Notes: generated by a model not told the origin, from the letters alone. Shown: positions 19,838 to 29,899, counted from the first letter of the stretch. The stretch: 64,000 nucleotides of DNA from Vibrio ruber DSM 16370 (GCF_900163965.1 NZ_FULE01000042.1:1-64000), one strand, 5' to 3'. Program-made: numbers and translations.

Positions 19838-22800
19838 ATGACCAGCTTGAATTCCATTCTATCGCTTCCGGCATCTCAAAATGCGGGAGATAAAAAACAA
19901 ATCGGTAACCTGACGGGTGCCAGTCTCGCGCTGGTGGCAGCGGAGCTGTCCCACCGCCATCAACATCATACGCTGCTCGTCACTGCTGACCCGCAGATGG
20001 CATTAAAATTACAGCAGGAAATTGAACAGTTCTATCCAGCGGACATCATGTTATTTCCTGACTGGGAAACACTGCCTTATGACAGTTTTTCTCCGCATCA
20101 GGATATTATCTCCGATCGGATCTCGCGGCTCTATCATCTGCCCAAACAAACAGGCGGAATCACGATTATTCCGGTCACAACCTTACTGCAAAGGCAGTCA
20201 CCGCGCGATTTTTTGCTGCAACATACTCTGATCGTCAAACAGAGAGACCAATTTTCTTTAGTCAAACTCAGAGAACAGCTTGAAAACGCAGGATACCGCC
20301 ATGTCGATCAAGTTTTTGGTCCGGGTGAATATGCCAGCCGGGGCGCAATTCTCGATCTGTTTCCAATGGGCAGTGACCTTCCCTATCGTTTCGACTTTTT
20401 CGATGATGAGATTGATACCATCCGCACCTTTGATCCGGAAAATCAGCGTTCGATAGAAGAAATTCAAGAAGTTCGCCTCCTGCCGGCTCATGAATTTCCG
20501 ACCACAGCCACGGCAATTGAAGCGTTTCGGAACCGTTGGCGTCAACGGTTTGATGCTTCCAGAGAGCCTGAATCCGTCTACATGCAGGTCTCAAAGGGGC
20601 TGTGGCCGGCAGGGATTGAATACTGGCAACCTTTGTTTTTCGATCACACCGAAACCCTCTTCGATTATTTGCCGTCAGAAACGCAACTGATTGTCGTCGG
20701 GGACATTGAACCATCAATCGATCGTTTTCTGAATGATGTCGGTGAGCGTTATGAGCAGAGACGAGTCGATCCATTACGTCCACTGCTTGAGCCTGCCGAA
20801 TTGTGGCTGCAAAAAGATGAACTTTTTGCCATGCTGAAACCTTTCGCACAATTTCAGCTGCGGAGTGAGCCGGTCACCGAAAAATCTGGCCGGTTGAACC
20901 TTCAGGTTTCACCCCTACCGGAAATTCAGGCTCAGCATCAGCATAAAGAACCACTCTCTGCACTGCGTCAGTTTGTTGAATCCCATACAGGACAGATTAT
21001 ATTCTCCGTCGAATCAGAAGGACGGCGAGAGGCGCTGCTTGAACTGCTCCAACGGATCAAACTACGCCCCACGCCCCTGCCATCTTTTCAGGATGCTTGC
21101 CTGAGCGATGAAAAATATGGGCTGATTATCGGAACCGCTGAGCATGGGTTCATTCTTAATGAACAGCAAATTGCCTTGATTTGCGAAAGCGATTTGCTTG
21201 GTGATCGGGTTGTTCAACGGCGTAAAAAAGATAAACGGGTCACCAACAGTGATGCAGTCATCCGCAATCTTGCCGAACTGAAACCCGGCCAGCCGGTAGT
21301 GCATATTGATCATGGTATCGGACGCTATATCGGATTACAGACACTGGAAGTCGGTGGCATTACCACAGAATATGTCACCTTGGAATATCAGGGAGAAGCC
21401 AAACTTTATGTCCCGGTTTCCGCACTTAATCTGATTAGCCGCTATTCCGGGGGAGCCGATGAAAATGCTCCGATTCATAAACTGGGCGGGGAAAGTTGGA
21501 CTAAAGCGCGACGCAAAGCAGCAGAGAAAGCCCGGGATGTCGCAGCCGAACTGCTGGATGTCTACGCCAAACGAGAACTCAAACCCGGCCATGTTTTCGC
21601 GCTGGATCGCGAACAGTACGCGACGTTTAAGGCCAGCTTCCCGTTTGAAGAAACCGATGACCAGTCAATGGCTATCAACGCGGTTCTCTCAGATATGTGC
21701 CAAAACAAGGCCATGGATCGCTTAGTCTGCGGAGATGTCGGTTTCGGTAAGACAGAAGTTGCCATGCGTGCAGCCTTTGTCTGTACCGACAACAGCAAAC
21801 AGGTCGCCGTTTTGGTGCCGACAACCCTGCTTGCTCAGCAGCATTTTGAAAACTTCAGAGACCGCTTTGCCAATCATCCGATTCGGGTTGAAGTTTTATC
21901 CCGCTTTAAAACCGCCAAAGAACAGAAACAGATTCTTCAGGACGTCGCGGACGGTAAAATTGATATTCTGGTCGGTACTCATAAGCTACTCTCCAGTGAG
22001 TTGAAATTTAAAGATCTCGGGTTGCTGATTGTCGATGAAGAACACCGCTTTGGGGTGCGTCAGAAAGAGAAAGTCAAAGCGATGCGGGCAGATGTTGATA
22101 TCCTCACGCTGACGGCAACACCGATCCCCAGAACGCTGAATATGGCGATGAGCGGAATGCGGGACTTATCGATCATTGCCACCCCGCCCGCACGGCGGTT
22201 AGCGGTAAAAACGTTTGTCCGGCAAAGTGATCAGACGATTATCCGGGAAGCGGTGCTACGGGAAGTCATGCGTGGCGGACAGGTTTACTATCTGCATAAT
22301 CAGGTTGAAACAATTGATAAAGTCGCTGCCGATCTTGAGAAGCTGATCCCCGAAGCCCGGATTACTGTGGCACACGGTCAGATGCGTGAGCGTGAACTGG
22401 AACGCATCATGAACGATTTTTATCATCAGCGTTTTAATCTACTGGTTTGTACCACCATCATTGAAACCGGTATCGATATCCCGACGGCAAATACCATCAT
22501 CATTCACCGGGCTGATACTCTGGGGCTCGCGCAACTGCATCAGTTACGGGGTCGGGTTGGCCGTTCACACCACCAAGCCTATGCTTATCTGCTGACACCG
22601 CCCCCCAAGGCTATGACTAAAGATGCCATCAAACGCTTAGAGGCATTGGCTTCGCTGGAAGATCTCGGTGCCGGGTTTACGCTCGCAACTCATGACCTCG
22701 AAATCCGCGGTGCAGGTGAACTACTCGGTGAAGAGCAAAGCGGACAAATTCAGTCAGTCGGTTTTACCTTGTATATGGAAATGCTTGAGCAGGCTGTCGA

Positions 22801-23302
22801 TGCATTGAAATCCGGCAAAGAACCTTCTCTGGATGACTTGCTGAAAACGCAAACGGAAGTTGAACTCCGGTTACCGGCTCTGCTTCCCGATGATTATATT
22901 CCGGATATTAATACCCGCCTGTCGATGTATAAACAGATCGCCAGTGTTTCGCATCCTGATGAACTGAATGAATTGCGGGTCGAATTGATTGACCGTTTTG
23001 GCAAGCTGCCGGATGCTGCTCTCAATTTATTAGAAATTAGTCGGTTGAAATTGGAAGCCGCTGCACTGAAGATTAAGAAAATTGAAGCGCACAGTAAAGG
23101 CGGTTACATTGAATTTGATCTTAATGCTAGTATTAATCCGGCATATTTGGTGCAGCTCTTGCAATCTCAGCCGAAACAATACGGCATGGACGGCCCAACG
23201 AAGTTTAAGTTTACCCTGCCGCTGGAAGAACGAAACCAGCGACTTGGGTTTATCCGAGATATGCTGAATGAATTTCAGCAAAATATACTACCGGCTTCCT
23301 GA
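19838..23302 (+). CDS. mfd: Transcription-repair coupling factor Mfd
   Basis: Mfd removes stalled RNA polymerase from lesions and recruits UvrA. From the ATG at 19838 (MTSLNSILSLPASQ) it has 1154 residues, close to the E. coli 1148. Visible parts in order: UvrB-homology region (FPDWETLPYDSFSPHQDIIS), RNA polymerase-interacting domain (GQPVVHIDHGIGRYIGL), helicase motifs with Walker A CGDVGFGKTEVAMRAA, DEEHRFGVRQKE, LTATPIPRTL, TTIIETGIDIP and QLRGRVGRSHHQAYAYL, and the C-terminal D7 domain. A TTG at 19814 could be an alternative start overlapping the upstream gene. Confidence 0.97.
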   Translation: MTSLNSILSLPASQNAGDKKQIGNLTGASLALVAAELSHRHQHHTLLVTADPQMALKLQQEIEQFYPADIMLFPDWETLPYDSFSPHQDIISDRISRLYHLPKQTGGITIIPVTTLLQRQSPRDFLLQHTLIVKQRDQFSLVKLREQLENAGYRHVDQVFGPGEYASRGAILDLFPMGSDLPYRFDFFDDEIDTIRTFDPENQRSIEEIQEVRLLPAHEFPTTATAIEAFRNRWRQRFDASREPESVYMQVSKGLWPAGIEYWQPLFFDHTETLFDYLPSETQLIVVGDIEPSIDRFLNDVGERYEQRRVDPLRPLLEPAELWLQKDELFAMLKPFAQFQLRSEPVTEKSGRLNLQVSPLPEIQAQHQHKEPLSALRQFVESHTGQIIFSVESEGRREALLELLQRIKLRPTPLPSFQDACLSDEKYGLIIGTAEHGFILNEQQIALICESDLLGDRVVQRRKKDKRVTNSDAVIRNLAELKPGQPVVHIDHGIGRYIGLQTLEVGGITTEYVTLEYQGEAKLYVPVSALNLISRYSGGADENAPIHKLGGESWTKARRKAAEKARDVAAELLDVYAKRELKPGHVFALDREQYATFKASFPFEETDDQSMAINAVLSDMCQNKAMDRLVCGDVGFGKTEVAMRAAFVCTDNSKQVAVLVPTTLLAQQHFENFRDRFANHPIRVEVLSRFKTAKEQKQILQDVADGKIDILVGTHKLLSSELKFKDLGLLIVDEEHRFGVRQKEKVKAMRADVDILTLTATPIPRTLNMAMSGMRDLSIIATPPARRLAVKTFVRQSDQTIIREAVLREVMRGGQVYYLHNQVETIDKVAADLEKLIPEARITVAHGQMRERELERIMNDFYHQRFNLLVCTTIIETGIDIPTANTIIIHRADTLGLAQLHQLRGRVGRSHHQAYAYLLTPPPKAMTKDAIKRLEALASLEDLGAGFTLATHDLEIRGAGELLGEEQSGQIQSVGFTLYMEMLEQAVDALKSGKEPSLDDLLKTQTEVELRLPALLPDDYIPDINTRLSMYKQIASVSHPDELNELRVELIDRFGKLPDAALNLLEISRLKLEAAALKIKKIEAHSKGGYIEFDLNASINPAYLVQLLQSQPKQYGMDGPTKFKFTLPLEERNQRLGFIRDMLNEFQQNILPAS

Positions 23303-23356
23303 TATCAGGAAGCAATCATGATGAAGAATCGCCTGCTAGGTCATAATGGAGTCATA

Positions 23357-24139
23357 ATGAATAAGCTGATCCCACTGCTAATGTTATTAATTGCCATGCC
23401 TTCTTGGGCACAACGCCAATTTGACATTGAAGTGATCATATTTAAGCGCGTCGTGAATGCAGAACAAACCAATGAGACATGGCCCAATGTACTCCCGCCG
23501 ATCGATTACCAAAATACCGGTAGCCTGAGTTCTCAGGCCTATTTAAACCAGAAAGGTGTCACCCGGCTACCGGCCTCGGAATACAAGCTGGACAAACAGG
23601 AAGAGAGCTTGAGAAATCATGCCGGCTTTCAAGTGCTGTTACATACAGCTTGGCGCCAGAATGATGAAGGCAAGTCAAATGCTCCGGCTTTTCATCTCTT
23701 AGCCGGCAAAGATTATTCATCTCAATTTCATCCGGATGGTCGTGAAATCAACCCATCAACGGCCACGCAGCAATCTCCGATAGAAGATACCGTTGAAAAA
23801 GCGGTGCCAAAACCCCTTTATGAACTCGATGGAAAACTACAGGTTTACGTACAACATTACCTCTACGTGGACGCGCTTTTGGATCTCAAGGAACCGAGTG
23901 TCCGGGATATTGAAGTGGAAGAAACACCGGTCGATTTTTCACAAAATACCACCGACGGCGACGATAATGTTCAGTTTGGTCATCTTCAAGCGATCTCTCC
24001 GACGGTGACGGAAGAGCGTTTTCTGAAGTCATATCGACTGGATCAAAAACGCAGAATGCGCAGTGGTGAGACTCTCTATTTTGATCATCCCCTGATGGGT
24101 ATTATCTTACAGGTCAGAAAAGTTCCGGATGCATCGTAA
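23357..24139 (+). CDS. csiV: CsiV-like peptidoglycan-binding protein (DUF2803)
   Basis: The ATG at 23357 has GGAG 6 bases upstream and begins a clear signal peptide (MNKLIPLLMLLIAMPSWAQ), so the 260-residue product is periplasmic. The segment RQFDIEVIIFKRVVNAEQTNETWP is typical of the CsiV/DUF2803 family. In V. cholerae CsiV, encoded next to mfd, binds peptidoglycan and is needed for PBP1A function through LpoA. The C-terminal motif RMRSGETLYFDHPLMGIILQVRK is the conserved end. It lies 54 bases after mfd on the same strand. Confidence 0.88.
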   Translation: MNKLIPLLMLLIAMPSWAQRQFDIEVIIFKRVVNAEQTNETWPNVLPPIDYQNTGSLSSQAYLNQKGVTRLPASEYKLDKQEESLRNHAGFQVLLHTAWRQNDEGKSNAPAFHLLAGKDYSSQFHPDGREINPSTATQQSPIEDTVEKAVPKPLYELDGKLQVYVQHYLYVDALLDLKEPSVRDIEVEETPVDFSQNTTDGDDNVQFGHLQAISPTVTEERFLKSYRLDQKRRMRSGETLYFDHPLMGIILQVRKVPDAS

Positions 24140-24176
24140 CGAAACCAACCATCAGTAAGTGATTTGCACGACCATA

Positions 24177-24204
24177 AAAAATGCCCGCTCAGGCGGGCAT
24201 TTTC
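24177..24204. terminator. Bidirectional terminator between csiV and ndh
   Basis: AAAAATGCCCGC pairs with GCGGGCATTTT around a TCAG loop (core arms 24181-24188 and 24193-24200), with A and T tracts on both sides serving the convergent genes. Confidence 0.92.
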
Positions 24205-24225
24205 ATAACAAACGAATCGTCTGAT

Positions 24226-25515
24226 TTAATGAAGTTTCAGATTCGGCCGAAGCACGCGGTTAATCCGGCCAACCAATAGCATCAACGCTGTTTTAAACAT
24301 CCCGTGTAGCGCCATCTGATGCATTCGATACAGAGAAATATACACCACGCGGGCAATTTTCCCTTCAACCATCATTGAACCTTTCGTGAGATTTCCCATC
24401 AGGCTTCCGACCGTTGAAAATCGACTTAATGACACCAGAGAACCATGATCTTTATAGACATAAGGCTTCATATCCCGATCATTCAGTTTAGCGACAATAT
24501 TTTTAAATGTCCGACTTGCCATTTGGTGGGCGGCTTGCGCACGTGGCGGGACAAATGAACCGTCAGGCTGGGTACATTGAGCCAGATCACCAATGACAAA
24601 AATGTCTTCATCCCGGGTGGTCTGTAAGGTGTTCGTCACCACCAGTTGATTAATCCGGTTGGTCTCAAGACCAGCGATATCTTTCATAAAATCAGGGGCT
24701 TTAATACCCGCGGCCCAGACCATAATTTTCGCGGGAATTTTTTCACCGTCTTTGGTCGTCAGGCCGTCTTCTTCAACTTTTGTAACCATCGTTGATGTAC
24801 GGACATTCACACCCAACTTCGTGAGTTCATGATGGGCTGCAGAAGAAATTCTCGGTGGCAAAGCAGGCAGAATCCGCTCACCGGCTTCAATTAAGTGGAC
24901 ATTCAATTTATTTGAATCCAAATCACCGAAACCGTAATTGCGCAGTTCTTTTACTGCATTGTGTAGCTCTGCAGACAGCTCGACACCTGTCGCACCGGCA
25001 CCGACAATCGCAATATCAACAGTACCATGCCCATTCTTGGCATGCAGTTTCAGGAACTCGTTGTTCATCTCAGTGCGGAATAGATTGGCCTGCTCAGGGC
25101 TATCTAAAAAGATACAGTGCTCTTTCACGCCCGCAGTATTAAAGTCATTCGATGTGGACCCAATCGCCAGTACCAGAATATCGTATTCGACTTCACGGCG
25201 TGGGATCAGCAGTTCACCATGCTCATCTTTCAGCTCGGCCAACGTAATAACTTTCCTGTCGCGATCGAGCTCTTCCAAATTTCCCATCTGAAAATCAAAG
25301 CTATGGTTTCTCGCATGAGCCCGGTAACTCAACGCGTCTACGCCTTCATCCATGGAACCTGTTGCCACTTCGTGCAATAACGGCTTCCATAAATGACTGG
25401 CATTTCTGTCCACTAATGTGATTTGGGCTCGCCCTTTTCTTCCTAATGTGTGGCCTAATTTAGTGACAAGCTCTAAACCGCCTGCACCGCCACCAACAAC
25501 AACAATACGAGTCAC
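24226..25515 (-). CDS. ndh: Type II NADH dehydrogenase
   Basis: Ndh oxidises NADH and reduces quinone at the inner membrane without proton pumping. The 429-residue product starts at GTG with the FAD-binding Rossmann motif [15 protein letters not shown], followed by the NADH-binding motif [21 protein letters not shown] and the [11 protein letters not shown] segment. The C-terminal amphipathic region (about residues 385-425) is the usual membrane-binding part. A perfect FNR box lies upstream, which agrees with anaerobic repression known for E. coli ndh. Confidence 0.96.
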   Translation of the reverse strand: MTRIVVVGGGAGGLELVTKLGHTLGRKGRAQITLVDRNASHLWKPLLHEVATGSMDEGVDALSYRAHARNHSFDFQMGNLEELDRDRKVITLAELKDEHGELLIPRREVEYDILVLAIGSTSNDFNTAGVKEHCIFLDSPEQANLFRTEMNNEFLKLHAKNGHGTVDIAIVGAGATGVELSAELHNAVKELRNYGFGDLDSNKLNVHLIEAGERILPALPPRISSAAHHELTKLGVNVRTSTMVTKVEEDGLTTKDGEKIPAKIMVWAAGIKAPDFMKDIAGLETNRINQLVVTNTLQTTRDEDIFVIGDLAQCTQPDGSFVPPRAQAAHQMASRTFKNIVAKLNDRDMKPYVYKDHGSLVSLSRFSTVGSLMGNLTKGSMMVEGKIARVVYISLYRMHQMALHGMFKTALMLLVGRINRVLRPNLKLH

Positions 25516-25701
25516 AACAAACTATCCTCAAAATGAATAAAACATGATATAGCCCGGAGTAACGACTCCGGACTAAAAAAATAGGACGGGTAAAGCAAAT
25601 TGAAAGTCACTTTGTCTGCGAGACGCACTGTATAGATAAAGCATCACTTTACTTCTATTTCACATAAACTGTCGTCAGGTTGTCCCTGCTCTCATTTTAT
25701 T

Positions 25702-25715
25702 TTGATATTTATCAA
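25702..25715 (-). promoter_or_regulatory. ndh: FNR-type box upstream of ndh
   Basis: TTGATATTTATCAA is an exact match to the FNR consensus TTGAT-N4-ATCAA. It lies about 190 bases upstream of the ndh start. A possible -10 (TATACA, minus strand, 25629-25634) would put the box near -86, comparable to the upstream FNR site of E. coli ndh. Repression under anaerobiosis is inferred. Confidence 0.75.
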
Positions 25716-25773
25716 ATTTTGATCTGATAGGAAACATTATAAGGAGCAAATCAAGTCATGCAAGCCAAGATTG

Positions 25774-25808
25774 CAAGAAATACCGCCCCTTCGCGATGGT
25801 ATTTCTTG
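25774..25808. terminator. Hairpin downstream of ycfP
   Basis: CAAGAAATACC (25774-25784) pairs with GGTATTTCTTG (25798-25808) around a 13-nt loop. It lies about 40 bases after the ycfP stop and about 260 bases upstream of the ndh start. No long T-run follows on either strand, so terminator function is likely but not certain. Confidence 0.5.
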
Positions 25809-25847
25809 GCTGGCAAGCAACAATTTAATCTATTGAAAAATATAAAA

Positions 25848-26387
25848 TTATTTATTTTTGAACTGACGAATCGTCTGAAGATGTTGAGATATCTTCTTGA
25901 ATTTATGACTTTCTGTTTCGTCCCAGACAATATCGTAGTAATTTTCCAGCTCTTCAGCCGTTTTCCGGCTATCTAATGCTTCATCATGTGTTGACAGCAC
26001 GACCAAGCAACGCTCTTTATTCTTTAATCGAAATTGAGAGACACACTTCGTTGCAATATCGTCATACTCTTCCGGACGATCAATTTTTCCCTGCATATTG
26101 TCTTCAGGATGCAGATTCGGATTGAATAATACCTGTTTAATGCCGCATAAAAAGCCAATCCGTTCAGACCAGTACCCACCCAGTCCGACACCACAGATCA
26201 TCGGGTGTGGGTCATCACTCAGCTCAATGGCTTTGTGTACTTCTTTCAGAAGATGCTGCATATCGTGTCTGGGGTGAAGCGTGCTATAACTGATAAAACG
26301 CACATCATCATCAATAAATTGTAATTGCAGCACTTTTTCATGATTCCCCGGGCTGGTTGAATCAAATCCATGTAGATAAATAATCAT
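25848..26387 (-). CDS. ycfP: YcfP, UPF0227 alpha/beta-hydrolase-like protein
   Basis: The 179-residue product begins [18 protein letters not shown], the signature of YcfP. A degenerate nucleophile elbow is seen as [11 protein letters not shown], where classical hydrolases have G-x-S-x-G; here leucine replaces the serine. Function is unknown. A GGAAAGGG ribosome site precedes the ATG. In E. coli nagZ lies between thiK and ycfP; it is absent from this spot. Confidence 0.92.
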   Translation of the reverse strand: MIIYLHGFDSTSPGNHEKVLQLQFIDDDVRFISYSTLHPRHDMQHLLKEVHKAIELSDDPHPMICGVGLGGYWSERIGFLCGIKQVLFNPNLHPEDNMQGKIDRPEEYDDIATKCVSQFRLKNKERCLVVLSTHDEALDSRKTAEELENYYDIVWDETESHKFKKISQHLQTIRQFKNK

Positions 26388-26534
26388 AACAATACCCTTT
26401 CCAACATACAGAATGAACCTAGCATGAAATGCACAGGCGATACAGTGAGTGTGATATGAAAATAGTCAATCTATTTCCCCCCACTTCCTTTTGCCAGGTA
26501 CTGAACTCAGCGTAAGTCCCGGCTTCTTCTGTTA

Positions 26535-27404
26535 TCATTTGAACTCGTTGTCTAGCTGCATTTTTATCCGTTCAGCCGCTGCTTGCATCTCTTTATTTTC
26601 CCATAACTGAAAAGCAATCAAATACCATAACATTGCAAGCATCCGAACTCTGGGTATCCAGGCTTTCACCCCTTCGATCCATAAATCAAGTTCATTGATA
26701 TTCCGATGCTGGCAATATTGACCGACAGCCGTGAGTAAATTGCTATCGGACATGTCTATCGTCATCGCTAAATCCATTCTGGGATCAGCCAGAGATGCAT
26801 ACTCCCAGTCAATCACTTTGATCCCTTGAGATGTTTTGATCAGATTGTGACATCCCAGGTCGAAGTGGCAAAGTGAGAGTGGAACTTCAGAGATATTAGG
26901 GAGTGTTCGCCAGGTTTTATAGAGTGATTCAATGGCTCCCAGCTCAGCAGACATCGCCTGTAACTGAAACCAATAGTGATCGATTCGTGCTGTATAAACA
27001 AAAGGAACAATCGGTAGTTTCGTTACCGGAAATTGGTGAATCTGGCTTAGCAGCCGTGTCATGACCTCAATATCATTTGCAACAACGCGCTCACCTTCAA
27101 TCCACTGTACCAGTAACCCCTGCTCATTGATATGAAGCGGTTCAGGAGAAATTTGTACCGCTTGATCTTTTAACGCAGACAGGATGTGGAATTCTTGATG
27201 ACGAGAGATGGAAAACGCTTGTGTGACATCCGTTGAAGGACGCCACACTGCGGAAGGAGACTCAGGAATGTCTATCTTCCAACAACGATTCGTTAAGCCG
27301 CCAGCCAATGTTTGTGCGACTGTCGGCGTTTCCCGAAAAAAATGAGTCAAAGACGCCAGAGAGGGATCTAATTGACATGCTTCGGACCATGACATACGTG
27401 CCAT
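26535..27404 (-). CDS. thiK: Phosphotransferase of the choline/thiamine kinase family
   Basis: An aminoglycoside-phosphotransferase/choline-kinase fold protein in the position of E. coli thiK (thiamine salvage kinase), downstream of lpoB. The ATG at 27404 has TGAGGA 9 bases upstream, giving 289 residues. Visible motifs are AGGLTNRCWKI (nucleotide loop), the catalytic SLCHFDLGCHNLI (Brenner motif HxDxxxxN) and VIDWEYASLADPRMDLAM (metal-binding D). Thiamine as substrate is inferred from synteny; another small alcohol substrate is possible. Confidence 0.8.
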   Translation of the reverse strand: MARMSWSEACQLDPSLASLTHFFRETPTVAQTLAGGLTNRCWKIDIPESPSAVWRPSTDVTQAFSISRHQEFHILSALKDQAVQISPEPLHINEQGLLVQWIEGERVVANDIEVMTRLLSQIHQFPVTKLPIVPFVYTARIDHYWFQLQAMSAELGAIESLYKTWRTLPNISEVPLSLCHFDLGCHNLIKTSQGIKVIDWEYASLADPRMDLAMTIDMSDSNLLTAVGQYCQHRNINELDLWIEGVKAWIPRVRMLAMLWYLIAFQLWENKEMQAAAERIKMQLDNEFK

Positions 27405-27428
27405 CGCTGACGTCCTCAACTCAGTGGA

Positions 27429-28019
27429 TTAAAATCCCAAAAAGCTCTTTTCCTGCTCTTTGCGAATTTCAGTTTCATCAGCCCATTCGATGAGCCCTGA
27501 ACGTAAATCCATCAGACGCATCGTCATTTTATAGTACACATCTTTATCGCTGCCGGTATCTTTGACGATACTTGATAAATTGCCGTATAACATGTACTGA
27601 GCGCCAACCATTTTACCAAACTGGATCGAACTGCTCTTATCGACCAATGCATCATTATTCTGGAAATCTAACTGCTTTCTGACCGCTTCGATCCGTGTCA
27701 TATCCACAAATCGAAACTTCCCGGAGTTCAGCATCTTGGTACTGATTGTGTCCGTAATTGATTCGGTATCGATATGTTCACTGGTTTTGTTTTTGATACC
27801 GTCCACAAATACGATCGGACGTGAATTTCGAGTGATGGCGGCCACAGAACCAGACATCATCATGCTATCAACCATATCCGCAGCAATCTTTTGTAAATCT
27901 GTCGAACCAAAATCAACTGTTTTCGTTTCTACGGCTTGTGCATCCCCGTAAGAAACCTTATTTGCACAACCACTCATGAGAGCAGCCAATCCCAACACGA
28001 GGATTATACTTTTTTTCAT
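27429..28019 (-). CDS. lpoB: Penicillin-binding protein activator LpoB
   Basis: An outer-membrane lipoprotein that activates the peptidoglycan synthase PBP1B from outside. The 196-residue precursor has a lipoprotein signal peptide (MKKSIILVLGLAALMSGC) with the lipidated cysteine at residue 18. The LpoB fold region includes PIVFVDGIKNKTSEHIDTESI and YMLYGNLSSIVKDTG. The proline-rich linker of E. coli LpoB is very short here. It follows ycfL with 18 bases between, in one minus-strand group of lipoprotein genes. Confidence 0.92.
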   Translation of the reverse strand: MKKSIILVLGLAALMSGCANKVSYGDAQAVETKTVDFGSTDLQKIAADMVDSMMMSGSVAAITRNSRPIVFVDGIKNKTSEHIDTESITDTISTKMLNSGKFRFVDMTRIEAVRKQLDFQNNDALVDKSSSIQFGKMVGAQYMLYGNLSSIVKDTGSDKDVYYKMTMRLMDLRSGLIEWADETEIRKEQEKSFLGF

Positions 28020-28037
28020 AAAGACTCACCTTGTCAC

Positions 28038-28427
28038 TTACTGATTCAATTCTCTAATCTGTACTCTGAAATTCACAGCTTCCGGAGCAACAGCCACTTC
28101 AGATAACGAAACTTCATCCATCCCTCTAATAATGGCTTGTCGCCACGGCCCCGGACGAGTATTTACGTCCAGCCCCTGTTGATCATACCAAGAAAAGCGG
28201 TATTGAATATGCTGATCTGAGGCGGTTTTATTTTTTACTCTGACCACACCGCGAGTATGATCGTTCACTTCAGCGGTCGAAATATCTTTCACTTCAACTT
28301 CAGAAGCGAGAACTTTGTCACCATACAAAATCCGTTGGTACTCACTCTCAACGGTCAAGCCGGCAGTCTGTGTACTGGAACACCCTACCAAGGCAAGTGC
28401 CATAAAACTAAATAGCCATTTACTCAT
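28038..28427 (-). CDS. ycfL: YcfL-family lipoprotein
   Basis: The precursor begins MSKWLFSFMALALVGCSSTQTAG, a lipoprotein signal with lipobox ALVGC. I chose the second of two adjacent ATGs because it is 5 bases from GGAAGG. The mature part (VRVKNKTASDQHIQYRFSWYDQQGLDV) has the immunoglobulin-like DUF1425 pattern of YcfL. Function unknown; the location between the COG3014 lipoprotein gene and lpoB suggests an envelope role. The start overlaps the upstream stop by one base. Confidence 0.87.
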   Translation of the reverse strand: MSKWLFSFMALALVGCSSTQTAGLTVESEYQRILYGDKVLASEVEVKDISTAEVNDHTRGVVRVKNKTASDQHIQYRFSWYDQQGLDVNTRPGPWRQAIIRGMDEVSLSEVAVAPEAVNFRVQIRELNQ

Positions 28428-29830
28428 CATAACCTTCCCAACTGTTTGTGCCAAATAACGGCATTTTCCCCCTGACGGGAAAGCCATACAAATGTTGTTC
28501 CTTGTGCAGGAACATTGAATGTATACGACTGCTGCCCCACGGAGAGCGTCTGCTCACCGGCGGAGACAATCTTGGTCGCACTGAACACGGTACCGGGCAA
28601 AGTAATCCAGCTGCGGGTATCCGGCTGTTCAGTCAATGTGTTCCATACATTAAGCACCAAATTTGCGACTTCAGCACCGTTATTATCATCTTTCGTAGTT
28701 TCCTTACGCAGCGCATTCTTTAATGTTAGGCGTAATATCTGACGAAAAACAATCGATTTAATTCTTTCGTTCAACTGTTTTCTTGCCATTAGATTGGTAT
28801 CAACTAATCGCTGTCCTGCAACTGTAACACCATCCAACATCACCGGGAGCGCATCTGATGGCTGGTAAGCCGAATAATAGGGTAACGCCAGAGAATAAAG
28901 ATTCATTCTGCCAAGGCTATCGTAGATCGGTAAAGACAGTTGCCACCCTTTCAGTTGATCAACAATCCCTTGCTCCTGAATCATAATAATCCGCCCCTGA
29001 TTCTGACCCAACCGCTGCAAATGACCATATTTCTTGCGAAGCGAGACCAGATCCTGATCCATACCCAGCTTTTGCGCGCATCGGAGGGTACTCTGAGCAA
29101 CGCTGGTATTCTCAGGCGCAACAGCAAGCGCACGCCGATAATCGACATAGGCATCATTCAAGTCACCACTGGCTTCATATAACAACCCGGACAGATAAAA
29201 CAGATAACCATTCTGAATTGACTGAAGCGTACTTCCCGTACTTGGATAACGCGCCATTAACCCGCCAAGATTAGGCTGAATCCCCTCTTGCTTGAGGCGA
29301 TCACGCTCTTTGAGCAACTCATCCTCCCGCTGGTTACGCGCTTTTTCCTGAACCTGATTCGCCCGTCTCAGTTCAACCAACGCATCTTCGAGCTGATTCT
29401 TATAAACATACGAGAGCGCGAGATAAAGATGTAAAAAACCAAGCTCGTAATCTGCCGGAACGTATTCCCTTAAATTATCATTCGCCAATAAACTTCCGGC
29501 ACTGCTAGCCTCACGGCTGATGGAAATAATGGCTTGATCCTGCTGTCGCCTGACCGCCTGATCGCTCTGCTCCAGAAATGACTGACTTTCAGGCACATCT
29601 TTATTGAGAAAATAGACCCGGCCTTTCTCCATATTATCGAGAATCTTTCCCCCGATACCATCAGGCAGTTCCTCACTCGCCTTCTGATAGTCACCTTGCT
29701 TAACAGCTCGATACATCTTCCGGTTTTGTTCAGAATAATGGCTGAATAAGTTGCCAGCCGAAAAATTTGCGCAAGCACTGCTTCCCAGTGCCATCCATAT
29801 CACCGCAATATATCGTATCCGTATTCTCAC
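28427..29830 (-). CDS. COG3014-type lipoprotein with TPR-like repeats
   Basis: A 467-residue precursor starting with GTG (AGGAACG upstream). The N-terminus RIRYIAVIWMALGSSAC is a lipoprotein-like signal, though S-S-A-C is not an ideal lipobox. The region from residue 30 to about 270 is helical with TPR-like units (GFLHLYLALSYVYKNQLEDALVELRRANQ; LYEASGDLNDAYVDYRRALAVAP). The C-terminal part is beta-rich. It belongs to the uncharacterised COG3014 group commonly found upstream of ycfL-lpoB in Vibrio. A function in cell-wall synthesis is only suggested by the neighbours. Confidence 0.82.
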   Translation of the reverse strand: MRIRIRYIAVIWMALGSSACANFSAGNLFSHYSEQNRKMYRAVKQGDYQKASEELPDGIGGKILDNMEKGRVYFLNKDVPESQSFLEQSDQAVRRQQDQAIISISREASSAGSLLANDNLREYVPADYELGFLHLYLALSYVYKNQLEDALVELRRANQVQEKARNQREDELLKERDRLKQEGIQPNLGGLMARYPSTGSTLQSIQNGYLFYLSGLLYEASGDLNDAYVDYRRALAVAPENTSVAQSTLRCAQKLGMDQDLVSLRKKYGHLQRLGQNQGRIIMIQEQGIVDQLKGWQLSLPIYDSLGRMNLYSLALPYYSAYQPSDALPVMLDGVTVAGQRLVDTNLMARKQLNERIKSIVFRQILRLTLKNALRKETTKDDNNGAEVANLVLNVWNTLTEQPDTRSWITLPGTVFSATKIVSAGEQTLSVGQQSYTFNVPAQGTTFVWLSRQGENAVIWHKQLGRL

Positions 29831-29899
29831 AACGTTCCTGTGTCCGCCTGTATCTATTATTTACATCATCGAGATTGACTCATCAGATACCCACATTCG

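Noticed and set aside
19814-19838. TTG start for mfd adding eight residues
   Set aside because: It overlaps the upstream stop, and homologous proteins begin near the ATG at 19838.
25758-25976. Plus-strand open frame of 72 codons with AAGGAG upstream, near the FNR box
   Set aside because: It overlaps ycfP antisense for most of its length, has no recognisable product, and its first part is the hairpin at 25774-25808.
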